The notes beneath the pieces were generated by a model. That model was not told where the DNA came from, made no database searches, and saw only the letters and a program-made list of their open reading frames with translations. Shown here piece after piece: positions 8,277 to 18,255 of a stretch of DNA of 64,000 nucleotides. The stretch comes from JAJEAO01 sp963667635 (lineage in GTDB: Bacteria; Acidobacteriota; Vicinamibacteria; Marinacidobacterales; Marinacidobacteraceae), in the NCBI GenBank assembly GCA_965232015.1, contig OZ246946.1, forward strand, positions 868,001 through 932,000, read 5' to 3'. The position numbers were made by a program, and so were the translations under genes. Position 1 is the stretch's first letter, and each line of letters begins with the position of its first letter.

Positions 8277-8975
8277 TCACCGGTAGTAGTTGACCCCGAC
8301 GACGATCTGCTGGGTGCGGAGTCCGAAGTTGCTCGGGATCCAGATCCGGTACTCGGCTGCCGCCGAGAGGTAATCGAAGACATAGACCTCGAACCCGGCG
8401 CCGATGTGCATGGTGACCGCGTACTCGGTCGTCTCGAGGGAGACCTCGTTGCCGATCGGGAACCGGAGCCCGGTCAGGGTTCCGGAGTCCTCGTCCGGCT
8501 CCGCGTAGATGAAGTCCTCCTGGAATTCGTCCCGGCGGACGATGCCCGCCCCGGCGAGAATCCAGGTGTGGAAGGGCTGCCGGCGACCGAAGTGATGGAC
8601 CAGCGAGCCGTCGAGGTGGTAGCGGTTCGTTCGGAACTGGTATGCGGGCTCCGCCACCACGTCCTCGACCGGCTGGTCCTCTGCCGTGTAGCGTCGGTTG
8701 GAGCGGCCGAAGTGGAAGGCGGACTCGATGCTCCACCGGTCGTTCAGCCGCACGGCGGCCGCACCGCCGAGGCCGATGCCGCGACCCAGCTTCAGGTCCG
8801 GGCGGGCGAAGAGCTGGACCCCGACGCCTGCGAAGAGGCGGAACCGATGATCCTGCGCCGCCGCCGGCGCCGCGACGAACAGCGGGAGGAGGAGGGCGCC
8901 GACGATGAGCAGCGGCGCGGCCCGCCGCCCGGGTGTTGCGGCCCCGCGCGGGGTTCCCGGATTCGTGGCCGCCAT
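8277..8975 (-). CDS. Outer-membrane beta-barrel protein
   Basis: 232 residues. It has a positively charged start, a hydrophobic segment (PLLIVGALLLPLFVAAPAAA) and a signal-peptidase site near AAAQ. Alternating strands typical of small porin-like barrels follow, for example FRLFAGVGVQLFARPDLKLG and YLSAAAEYRIWIP, with an aromatic C-terminus (VVGVNYYR). The ATG at 8975 is the only start preceding the signal peptide; frames further upstream lie in repeats. Ligand and role are unknown. Its promoter must lie in or beside the repeat cluster at 8990-9310. Confidence 0.8.
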   Translation of the reverse strand: MAATNPGTPRGAATPGRRAAPLLIVGALLLPLFVAAPAAAQDHRFRLFAGVGVQLFARPDLKLGRGIGLGGAAAVRLNDRWSIESAFHFGRSNRRYTAEDQPVEDVVAEPAYQFRTNRYHLDGSLVHHFGRRQPFHTWILAGAGIVRRDEFQEDFIYAEPDEDSGTLTGLRFPIGNEVSLETTEYAVTMHIGAGFEVYVFDYLSAAAEYRIWIPSNFGLRTQQIVVGVNYYR

Positions 8976-8989
8976 CAATCCGCGGGGAA

Positions 8990-9310
8990 TGCTACTCCAC
9001 AGGCGCGGGCGCGCCGGCAGGCCGGCGCCGGTTGGGTGGACTGCTCGGTGCCGGACTGGAGTCCGGCGCTCCGGCAAGGCGCGCCGGCAGGCCGGCGCCG
9101 GTTGGGTGGACTGCTCGGTGCCGGCCCCCACCGGGAGAACTGGTGGAGTCCGGCGCTCCGGCAGGGAGGGGCCGGTCGCGTGGACCGCTCGGTGCCGGAC
9201 TGGAGTCCGGCGCGCCGGCAAGGGACTGGAGTCCGGCGCGCCGGCAAGACGCGCCGGCAAGACGCGCCGGCAAGACGCTCCGGCAAGGCGCTCCGGCGAG
9301 TCCGACAGGG
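8990..9310. repeat. Cluster of dispersed intergenic repeats in a divergent spacer
   Basis: A 46-bp block occurs twice at an exact 70-bp period (9010-9055 and 9080-9125). Several copies of the core GGACTGGAGTCCGGCG occur, plus one long-form unit containing CCACCGGGAGAACTGG. It ends in a 13-bp tandem array (unit GCGCCGGCAAGAC, about five copies with drift, 9238-9298). The cluster separates the divergent barrel gene and murJ. Frames through it translate to arginine- and proline-rich sequence and are not genes. Confidence 0.85.
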
Positions 9311-9323
9311 GCGATACTACGGT

Positions 9324-11015
9324 GTGGCCGAAACCCGCGGGTCGAGCGACGAACGGCAGTTGGCGCGGCGCGCGGGCTCCGTGAGTCTGGGGGTCCTCCT
9401 CTCGCGCATCACCGGGCTGGTCCGGGAGCAGACCCTCGCCTTTCTGTTCCCCACCGCGCTTCTCGACGGCTTCGTCGCCGCCTTCACCTTCCCGACGACG
9501 CTGCGCGAGCTGCTCGGCGACGGCGCGCTGTCCAAGGCGTTCGTCGCGACCTTCGCCCGCGTGGATCAGGCGGAGGGACGGGACGCGGCGCACGTCCTCC
9601 TCGCCCGCGTCTTCCGCGCGGTCCTGCCGGTCGCCCTCGGGATCACGGCGCTCGCGATCGCCTTCGCCCCCGAACTCGTGGACTTCGTCTTTACCGGCGC
9701 GGCCTTCGACCGGCCACTCCCGGACGGGCTGCGATTCGGTTTCGAGACCCCTCGGGACCTCACCATCTGGCTGATGCGGGTCATGTTCCCGTTCTTCGTC
9801 TTCGCGGCCCTCGCGGCGCTCTACATGGGCGGGCTCCAGGCGCGGGGCACGTTCTTCCTGCCAGGGGCAGCTTCGGCGCTGTTCAACGTCACCACCGTCT
9901 CCTGCGCCACGCTCGGAGCCGTTCTCGCTCCCGAATTCGATCTCCACCCGATGACCGGGCTGGCGATCGGAGTGCCGCTCGGGGGGCTGGTCCAGATGGG
10001 GAGCCAGCTCTTCTGGTTCCGCCGGCGCGGCTACCGGCCGGGGCCGACCGGGGGATTCGCCGCCAGCTTCCGCGACGACGCGTTCCGGCGGGTCTGCCGC
10101 CTGTTTCTCCCGGCGGCGGGCGCCGCCGGGAGCCTCCAGATCAACGTCGTGATCTCCCGGCACTTCGCCTCGGCGGGGACGTCGTGGCTCGCATGGTTCT
10201 ACATGGCCTACCGATTGGCGCAGCTCCCGATCGGCCTGATCGCGGTGGCCCTGTCGAACGCCACCCTCCCGGCGCTCACCCGCGCCGCCGGGCGCTCCGA
10301 TCGGGCGGGGTTCGCCCGGGTTCTGTCCCAGTCCGCGCGGCTCATGCTCCTCCTGACCCTCACGGCCGCCGCCGGTCTCGCCGGGATCAGCGATGTGCTC
10401 GTCTCGGTCATCTTCCGGCACGGCGCGTTCACCAGCGTGGACGCCGAAGAGGTCGCCCGGATCCTGCGGCTGTTCGCGCTCGGGCTTCCCGCGTTCGGCG
10501 CGACCCGGCTCCTCACCGACGCTTTCTTCGCCCTCGGGAGCACCCGGCCCCCGCTTCTGGTCGCCCTCGTCGGCACCGGCCTCACCTGGCTCGCCACCCG
10601 CACGTTGGTGGTGACCGCCGGTCTGGGCCATCTGGGTCTTCCGCTCGCGACGGTGACGGTCGCGTGGGCGTCGGTGGGCCTCCTGATTCTCCTGCTCGCG
10701 CCGAAGCTGACCCGGGGCGATCCGGGCGCCGGCCCGCTCGGCCGCGAGATCCTGGCGGCCGGCCTCCGGGCCGGGCCGGTGGCGATCGCGACCGGAGGCG
10801 TCGCCGCGGCGCTTGCGGCATGGATCCGGGGATTCGCCGGTCCCGGCGCGCTGTCGGCGCTGGCCGCCACCGTCGGCGGGGTCGCTCTCGGGCTCGCGGT
10901 GTTCGCGGCGACCGCCCGGCTGATCGCGCCCACGGAGTGGAAGCTGCTGTCCGCGGCCGCGCGGGAGTTCGGGCGGAAGCTCCGACGCGCGCCAGGGCCG
11001 GGGGACGGACCATGA
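9324..11015 (+). CDS. murJ: Lipid II flippase MurJ/MviN
   Basis: 563 residues, strongly hydrophobic throughout, consistent with the roughly 14 helices of MurJ. The N-terminal GSVSLGVLLSRITGLVREQT is the MurJ signature, with FRVPTLRELLGDGALSKAF-like sequence after it. Later segments include GLIAVALSNATLPALTRAAG. MurJ moves the undecaprenyl-linked peptidoglycan precursor across the inner membrane. The GTG at 9324 is the start nearest the conserved region; a GATACT hexamer six bases upstream could be a -10 box of a leaderless transcript. It overlaps xerD by four bases. Confidence 0.93.
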   Translation: MAETRGSSDERQLARRAGSVSLGVLLSRITGLVREQTLAFLFPTALLDGFVAAFTFPTTLRELLGDGALSKAFVATFARVDQAEGRDAAHVLLARVFRAVLPVALGITALAIAFAPELVDFVFTGAAFDRPLPDGLRFGFETPRDLTIWLMRVMFPFFVFAALAALYMGGLQARGTFFLPGAASALFNVTTVSCATLGAVLAPEFDLHPMTGLAIGVPLGGLVQMGSQLFWFRRRGYRPGPTGGFAASFRDDAFRRVCRLFLPAAGAAGSLQINVVISRHFASAGTSWLAWFYMAYRLAQLPIGLIAVALSNATLPALTRAAGRSDRAGFARVLSQSARLMLLLTLTAAAGLAGISDVLVSVIFRHGAFTSVDAEEVARILRLFALGLPAFGATRLLTDAFFALGSTRPPLLVALVGTGLTWLATRTLVVTAGLGHLGLPLATVTVAWASVGLLILLLAPKLTRGDPGAGPLGREILAAGLRAGPVAIATGGVAAALAAWIRGFAGPGALSALAATVGGVALGLAVFAATARLIAPTEWKLLSAAAREFGRKLRRAPGPGDGP

Positions 11016-11944
11016 CTCCCTCTCCGCGCGCGGCCCCGGATCCGTGGGTCGTGCGGTTTCTGGATCACCTCCGGGTCGAACGCGGCCTCGCTCCGAACAC
11101 GCTGGAGGCGTACGGTCGCGACCTCGCCAAGCTGGCGCGTTTCGCCGGCCAGCGCCCGCTCGTCTCGCTGGAGCGGGCCGATCTCGAGCGATTCCTGATG
11201 GACCTCCATCGTCAGGGGCTCTCGTTCCGCTCCATCCAGCGGGTCACCGCGGCGGTTCGCGGCGCGTTCGGATTCTGGCTGGGGGAGGGCGCCGTGGAGA
11301 AGGATCCGGCCAGCGACCTCGCCCCGGCTCGCGCCCTCCCCGCCCTCCCACGCTATCTGTCGCTCGACGAGGTGGAGCGGCTGCTCGCGGTCTCGGATCC
11401 CTCGCGCTGCGGGCGGCGCGACCAGGCCATGCTCGAGCTGCTCTACGCGACCGGGTTGCGGGTCTCCGAACTCGTGGGCCTCCAGATGAGCCAGTTGACG
11501 CGCGCCAGCGACCGGGGGCCCGGATTCGTCACCGTGACCGGGAAGGGAGGGAAGTCCCGCATCGTGCCCTTCGGGCGGACTGCGGACGAGCGACTCGACG
11601 GGTGGATGCGGGACGGCCGGCCCTCGTTCCTCGGCGACCAGGCGTCGGCGAATCCGTGGCTGTTCGTGACCGCCCGCCGCCGCCCGATGACCCGCGTCCG
11701 CTTCTGGCAGATCGTGCGGAAGACCGGCGAAGCCGCCGGAATCACGCGGCCCCTCTCGCCCCACGTCCTCCGCCATTCGTTCGCGACCCACCTGCTCGAG
11801 CGCGGCGCCGACCTTCGGAGCCTCCAGCAACTCCTCGGGCACGCGTCCGTCAGCACCACGCAGATCTACACCCACGTCTCCGAGGAGCGGCTGCGACGGG
11901 TGTACGACGCCCACCACCCGCGCGCCCTACGCTCCGCCCCGTGA
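11012..11944 (+). CDS. xerD: Tyrosine recombinase XerD/XerC
   Basis: 310 residues. The N-terminal SAM-like DNA-binding domain (about 10-105) contains FLDHLRVERGLAPNTLEAY. The catalytic domain has all six active residues: Arg150 (ATGLRVSEL), Lys178 (TGKGGKSR), His251 and Arg254 (HVLRHSFATHLL), His277 (LGHAS) and Tyr286 (QIYTHV). This is a chromosome-dimer-resolution type recombinase rather than a mobile-element integrase, judging by its length and its place between murJ and tsaC. Start overlaps murJ (ATGA) and stop overlaps tsaC (GTGA). Confidence 0.93.
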   Translation: MTPSPRAAPDPWVVRFLDHLRVERGLAPNTLEAYGRDLAKLARFAGQRPLVSLERADLERFLMDLHRQGLSFRSIQRVTAAVRGAFGFWLGEGAVEKDPASDLAPARALPALPRYLSLDEVERLLAVSDPSRCGRRDQAMLELLYATGLRVSELVGLQMSQLTRASDRGPGFVTVTGKGGKSRIVPFGRTADERLDGWMRDGRPSFLGDQASANPWLFVTARRRPMTRVRFWQIVRKTGEAAGITRPLSPHVLRHSFATHLLERGADLRSLQQLLGHASVSTTQIYTHVSEERLRRVYDAHHPRALRSAP

Positions 11945-12642
11945 CCGCCTCGCTTCTCCCGGTGGGCGGCCTCCGGGACCGGCCGCGTCCTCCCGCGGAA
12001 GCCGGGTCGGTCGCCGCCGCCGCCACCGCGCTCTCCGGCGGCGGCGTCGTGGTCTTCCCGACCGAGACGTTCTATGCCCTAGGCGCCGATCCCCGCTCGA
12101 CCGCCGGAGTCGAGGCGGTGTACCGGTGGAAGGCTCGCCCGCGGGACCGCCCGCTGCCGTGGGTCGCGGCCAGTCGGGAACAGGTCGAGAGCGTCTGCCG
12201 GCTTCCGCCGGCCGCGGCCGCCCTCGCGCGGCGGGCCTGGCCGGGGCCGGTGACCCTCGTCCTTTCGCTCCGGCGCCTCGAGGGCTCCGCCGCCGTGCGC
12301 GTCAGCTCGCATCCGGTCGCCCGCGCCCTCGCCCGCGCTCTCGGGCGCCCGGTGATCTCGACGAGCGCGAATCGGAGCGGCCACCCACCGGCAGTGACCG
12401 CGGAGGGCGCCGTCCGGGGACTCGTCGAAGCCGCGCCTCCCGGCGCTTCGCTCCTTTGCCTCGACGGCGGCGCCACTCCCGGCGGCACGCCCTCGGTGAT
12501 CCTCGACGCCCGGTCGGAACCGCTCCGGCTCCTCCGCGGAACGCTCCCTGAACCCCTGCGGGGGATCAGCGCAGCTTCTCGTCCGGATCGAGGCGCCGCA
12601 CCCACTCGCGCTGCTCGGGGGTCAATCGTTCGGGGACCGTGA
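11941..12642 (+). CDS. tsaC: Threonylcarbamoyl-AMP synthase (Sua5/YrdC/TsaC)
   Basis: 233 residues. The YrdC fold is shown by GGVVVFPTETFYALGADPRS, then KARPRDRPLPWVAAS, WPGPVTLVLSL and GRPVISTSANRSGHPP. It makes threonylcarbamoyl-AMP for t6A37 of ANN-decoding tRNAs. The extra C-terminal domain of long Sua5 proteins is absent, so this is the TsaC form. GTG start overlaps the xerD stop. The last 25 or so codons (after LRLLRGTLPEPL) are low-complexity and overlap the convergent cbpA-like gene by 77 bases. Confidence 0.9.
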   Translation: MTASLLPVGGLRDRPRPPAEAGSVAAAATALSGGGVVVFPTETFYALGADPRSTAGVEAVYRWKARPRDRPLPWVAASREQVESVCRLPPAAAALARRAWPGPVTLVLSLRRLEGSAAVRVSSHPVARALARALGRPVISTSANRSGHPPAVTAEGAVRGLVEAAPPGASLLCLDGGATPGGTPSVILDARSEPLRLLRGTLPEPLRGISAASRPDRGAAPTRAARGSIVRGP

Positions 12643-13447
12643 CCTGGATCCGGGCGATCAGATCCCCGCGCACCCCCGGATTCCCGGCGACCGGGAGTCC
12701 GCGCCCCCGAAGCCGCAGCCCGGCTCCGCCGGACGTGCCCGCCGGAAGCCGGACTCTCTCGATCCCTTCGAGCGTCGGGACCGCGATCTCGCCCCCGAGC
12801 GCCGCCTCCTTGAACCGAACCGGGACCTCCACTTCGAGATCCTCCCCGAACCGGCGGAATTGGTCATGCGCGGCAACGCGGATCCGCACGTGTGCGGGGC
12901 CGCCCGGGGTGGGGATGCGGAGGCGGGTCCCGTCGCCGACTCCGGGAGGGATCCGCACCCGGAGGGAGTCCCCGGCGCCGGTTTCGACGCGGCGGAGCCC
13001 TCCGGTCAGCACCTCTTCGAGCCGGACTTCGACCGTCGCGTCCGGGGGGGGACGATTCCAGCCGGGATGCGGCGCGGCGGTTCCCGCGTTGGGGCCAGGA
13101 CCCGGACGCCCCCGGAACAGCTCGGAGAACAGACCGGACAGGTCGGCTCGGGAGACCCCCCCGGGGAAACCGGCCGTCGTCCCGCGACCAAAGCCGGGCC
13201 AGCCGGTGGGCGGGCGCGGTCCGGGGCCGCCGCTCGTCCGGAAGGCGTCGTAGCGGCGGCGCTTCGCGGGGTCGGAGAGGACTTCCCAGGCCTCCCCGAT
13301 CCGCCGGAAGCGTTCGGCGGCGGCGCCGTCGCCCGGGTTCAGGTCGGGGTGGTGCTTGCGGGCGAGCCGCCGGAAGGCCTGCCGGATCCGCTGGGGTTCC
13401 GCGCTTCGTTCGACCCCCAGGATCTGGTAGTAGTCGGGGAGCTGCAC
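12566..13447 (-). CDS. cbpA: CbpA/DnaJ-type J-domain co-chaperone without zinc finger
   Basis: 293 residues. The J-domain is at about 4-68, with HPD at 33-35 and DYYQILGVERSA at the start. A glycine/phenylalanine-rich linker follows. The C-terminal substrate domain (about 130-290) carries RVRIPPGVGDGTRLRIP and LRLRGRGLPVAGNPGVRGD. The four CxxCxGxG repeats of classical DnaJ are missing, so it is the CbpA (type B) class. The start is GTG at 13447. It follows lon on the same strand after 57 bases and may be a stress operon partner. Its stop lies inside the convergent tsaC frame. Confidence 0.9.
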   Translation of the reverse strand: MQLPDYYQILGVERSAEPQRIRQAFRRLARKHHPDLNPGDGAAAERFRRIGEAWEVLSDPAKRRRYDAFRTSGGPGPRPPTGWPGFGRGTTAGFPGGVSRADLSGLFSELFRGRPGPGPNAGTAAPHPGWNRPPPDATVEVRLEEVLTGGLRRVETGAGDSLRVRIPPGVGDGTRLRIPTPGGPAHVRIRVAAHDQFRRFGEDLEVEVPVRFKEAALGGEIAVPTLEGIERVRLPAGTSGGAGLRLRGRGLPVAGNPGVRGDLIARIQVTVPERLTPEQREWVRRLDPDEKLR

Positions 13448-13504
13448 GGCCTGGATTTCCGGGCGGGGATTTCCGGGCGGGCGCGGGAGCGCCCGCCGCC
13501 TCCG

Positions 13505-15985
<2,481 letters not shown>

Positions 15986-16199
15986 GGGGGCTCGCCTCCT
16001 CGGGGTGCCGCAACTGTCTCACTCGAGCGGCGGCGGGTCTTCGCGGGTACCGGGCTGCGAGAAGCGGATTCATGGTTCGGGCAGGGGAAGCCTACATCGT
16101 AGCACGGGTCAGGAATCTGCGCGTATCCTTGTCAACATGAGTTTGCCACGCACTCAAAGGCATGAAAAATCGGGTGATAGAGCGACCGCAAAGCCCCTC

Positions 16200-16682
16200 T
16201 CAATCTGAGTCATCCGCCATCAGGTCCGATGTGCCGAAGGACACCTCGTTCGAGAGCTCGTTCGTGTCGTCCTCGGCGATCGGGAAGTGCTCCGACAGGA
16301 ATGTCCCGATGCGCTCCACCCCGTGGCACAAACCGGCGGCGACGCCATCCCGGCGGATGCAGGTCGTGATGCCGGCGGCGATCGCTTCCCACGCCGCACG
16401 GCCCACCTTCGCATCGATGCCGCGATCCGCCACGATCTCGAACCGGCGGGTCTTGACCGCGAGGAACAGCAGGACCCCGGTTCCGTCGCGGGTCCGGTCC
16501 ATGCCGAGCCGGCGGAAGTCGCGCACCGCCCGCCGGCGCGCGTTTTCGAACGGGAGCAGACGGGCCACCACATGGACCCGGATCTCGCCCGATGTCCGGA
16601 GTTCGGCCTGCCGGACCGTCTCCGCGATCCGGTCGAGATCGCTCTCGGCGAGGTGGGAGCGGAGGGGTCGGGGAACGCGCAT
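16200..16682 (-). CDS. TPM-domain protein, soluble form
   Basis: 160 residues forming one TPM (TLP18.3/Psb32/MOLO-1) domain. Features are TVRQAELRTSGEIRVHVVAR, GVLLFLAVKTRRFEIVADRG, then a helix ending in VERIGTFLSEHFPI. No signal peptide or membrane helix is visible. It is the last gene of lemA-TPM-TPM, a recurrent bacterial arrangement; the biochemical role is not established (phosphatase activity is reported only for plant members). The acidic tail rich in D and E is unusual. Confidence 0.85.
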   Translation of the reverse strand: MRVPRPLRSHLAESDLDRIAETVRQAELRTSGEIRVHVVARLLPFENARRRAVRDFRRLGMDRTRDGTGVLLFLAVKTRRFEIVADRGIDAKVGRAAWEAIAAGITTCIRRDGVAAGLCHGVERIGTFLSEHFPIAEDDTNELSNEVSFGTSDLMADDSD

Positions 16683-16689
16683 GACGCTC

Positions 16690-17604
16690 TCACCAGCTCC
16701 CGCTGGCGCCGCCGCCGCCGAACCCGCCGCCGCCCCCGGAGAACCCGCCGGTGAAGCCGCCGAAGCCTCCGCGCGACCCCGGGGTCCACATCGCCCCCCC
16801 GCCGCCGGGAATCCCGTAGTACCCCCAGCCGGACCGGCGTCCGGCGCTGTTCCGCACGAAGGAAGTGGCGAGGAGACCGGCCCCGAACCCGAGGGGCAGG
16901 AGCAGCAGCATCGGAACCAGTCCCCCGAGCGCCAGCCCGGCGGCTCCGGCGAGGAGGCCGCCGGCGGCGCCGGCGGCCGCGGGGCGAACGGCGTTTCCGA
17001 GAACGCCCAGAAGCTGGAGTCCGACCAGTCCGAGGAGCAGCCAGAAACCCGAACGACTGCGGCGGGCGCGTCGTCTGGTCGGCTCGGCGGGCGCGGCGGG
17101 ATAGGCGCCGGAGGCGGCGAGCGCCAGGGCTCCGGCGGCCGCCTCGAATCCCGCCGCGTAGTCGTTCCGCTGGAAGTGGGGGGCGAGCTGATCCCGGAGG
17201 ATTCGCCCGGCCAGACCGTCCGGGATCACGCCCTCGAGGCCGTAGCCGACCTCGATCCGGGCGGAGCGATCGTCGCGGGACACCAGAAGGAGGATGCCGT
17301 TGTCGTCCTCCGCCTGCCCGATCCCCCAACTCTCGGCGAGCCGGATGGCGTAGTCCTCGATCGGCTCCCCGAGCGAAGGGACGCTCACGACGACGAGCTG
17401 CGCCGAGGTCCGCTGTTCGAGCGCGGCGAGGAGGGCGTCGAGACGCTCCGCCTCGGCCGGGGACAGCATCCCGGCGTCGTCCACCACCCGTCCGGTCAGC
17501 GCCGGCAGGGAAGTCTGCGCAGCCGCCGACCCGCCGGCGAGAAGGACCGCGGAACCCGCGATGCCGGCCGTGAGGAGGACCGCAGCGCCCGCGACGGTCC
17601 TCAA
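16690..17604 (-). CDS. TPM-domain membrane protein, YgcG family
   Basis: 304 residues. Signal peptide (about 1-29), TPM domain (about 35-165) with GRVVDDAGMLSPAEAERLDALLAALE, GILLLVSRDDRSARIEVGYG and GLEGVIPDGLAGRILRD. Two or three hydrophobic helices follow (about 188-255). The C-terminal tail is glycine/phenylalanine/serine-rich (GGFGGFTGG..., ending GASGSW), as usual in YgcG proteins. The TTG start at 17604 overlaps the lemA stop (TTGA). The protein is predicted to be membrane-anchored with its TPM domain outside. Confidence 0.88.
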   Translation of the reverse strand: MRTVAGAAVLLTAGIAGSAVLLAGGSAAAQTSLPALTGRVVDDAGMLSPAEAERLDALLAALEQRTSAQLVVVSVPSLGEPIEDYAIRLAESWGIGQAEDDNGILLLVSRDDRSARIEVGYGLEGVIPDGLAGRILRDQLAPHFQRNDYAAGFEAAAGALALAASGAYPAAPAEPTRRRARRSRSGFWLLLGLVGLQLLGVLGNAVRPAAAGAAGGLLAGAAGLALGGLVPMLLLLPLGFGAGLLATSFVRNSAGRRSGWGYYGIPGGGGAMWTPGSRGGFGGFTGGFSGGGGGFGGGGASGSW

Positions 17605-18218
17605 CGACTGAAGTCCACGACCGGCGGCTCCTCCGCGCCTTCGTCAGCTTCGAAGTAGGCGGCCTCTCCGAAGTCGAAGAACCCGGCGAGGATCCGCGTC
17701 AGGAACCGCCGCCGGGCGGTGTTGTACTGCTGGGCCGCTTCGTTGAACCGGCGGCGCTCCACCGCGATCCGGTTCTCGGTTCCCGCGAGCTCGTCCTGGA
17801 GGCCGAGGAAGTTCTGGTTCGCCTTCAGGTCGGGATAACGCTCCACCACGACCATGAGCCGCGACAGCGCGCCGCTGAGCGCCCCCTGCGCCTGCTGGAA
17901 GCGGGCGAGCGCCTGCGGATTCGCCAGATCGTCCGCCGAGACCTGGACCGATGTCGCCCGGGAGCGGGCGGCGATGACCGAATCCAGCGTCTCGCGCTCG
18001 AAGTCGGCAGCGCCCTGCACCGTGGCCACCAGGTTGGGGACCAGGTCGGTCCGGCGCTGGTACACGTTCTCGACCTGGGACCACGCCGCCTGGACGCCTT
18101 CGTCGAGGGTCACCAGCCGGTTGTAGGTCGAGCGCACCCAGAAGAAGCCGACGAGGGCCGCGACCGCCGCCGCCCCGAGGACGACGACGCAGCCGAGCTG
18201 CAGCGCTCTGCGGTTCAT
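17601..18218 (-). CDS. lemA: LemA family protein
   Basis: 205 residues. One N-terminal transmembrane helix (about 8-28), then the LemA coiled-coil domain: YNRLVTLDEGVQAAWSQVEN, VYQRRTDLVPNLVATVQGAA and RYPDLKANQNFLGLQDELAG. The last two are family hallmarks. Function is unknown in most species; it is a membrane protein commonly encoded before TPM/YgcG genes, as here. It is 37 bases downstream of the PBP gene and probably in the same operon. Confidence 0.93.
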   Translation of the reverse strand: MNRRALQLGCVVVLGAAAVAALVGFFWVRSTYNRLVTLDEGVQAAWSQVENVYQRRTDLVPNLVATVQGAADFERETLDSVIAARSRATSVQVSADDLANPQALARFQQAQGALSGALSRLMVVVERYPDLKANQNFLGLQDELAGTENRIAVERRRFNEAAQQYNTARRRFLTRILAGFFDFGEAAYFEADEGAEEPPVVDFSR

Positions 18219-18255
18219 GGCGATTCACCCTCCTTCGGGTGGGGCCGGGACAACG

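Noticed and set aside
9238..9298. Possible CRISPR array in the repeat cluster before murJ
   Set aside because: Units are 13 bp and contiguous with no spacers, and no cas genes are present in the window.
11012..11944. XerD-like recombinase as integrase of a genomic island
   Set aside because: It sits inside a murJ-xerD-tsaC operon with overlapping codons, has the length of housekeeping XerC/D, and is far from the accessory genes. No tRNA or attachment repeat is nearby.
16082..16140. Sigma70 promoter for lon on the minus strand (TTGACA at 16136-16131)
   Set aside because: The only -10-like hexamer (TACGAT) lies about 28 bases downstream, too far for a standard promoter, and the arms around GAGT/ACTC are too short to be a CIRCE element.
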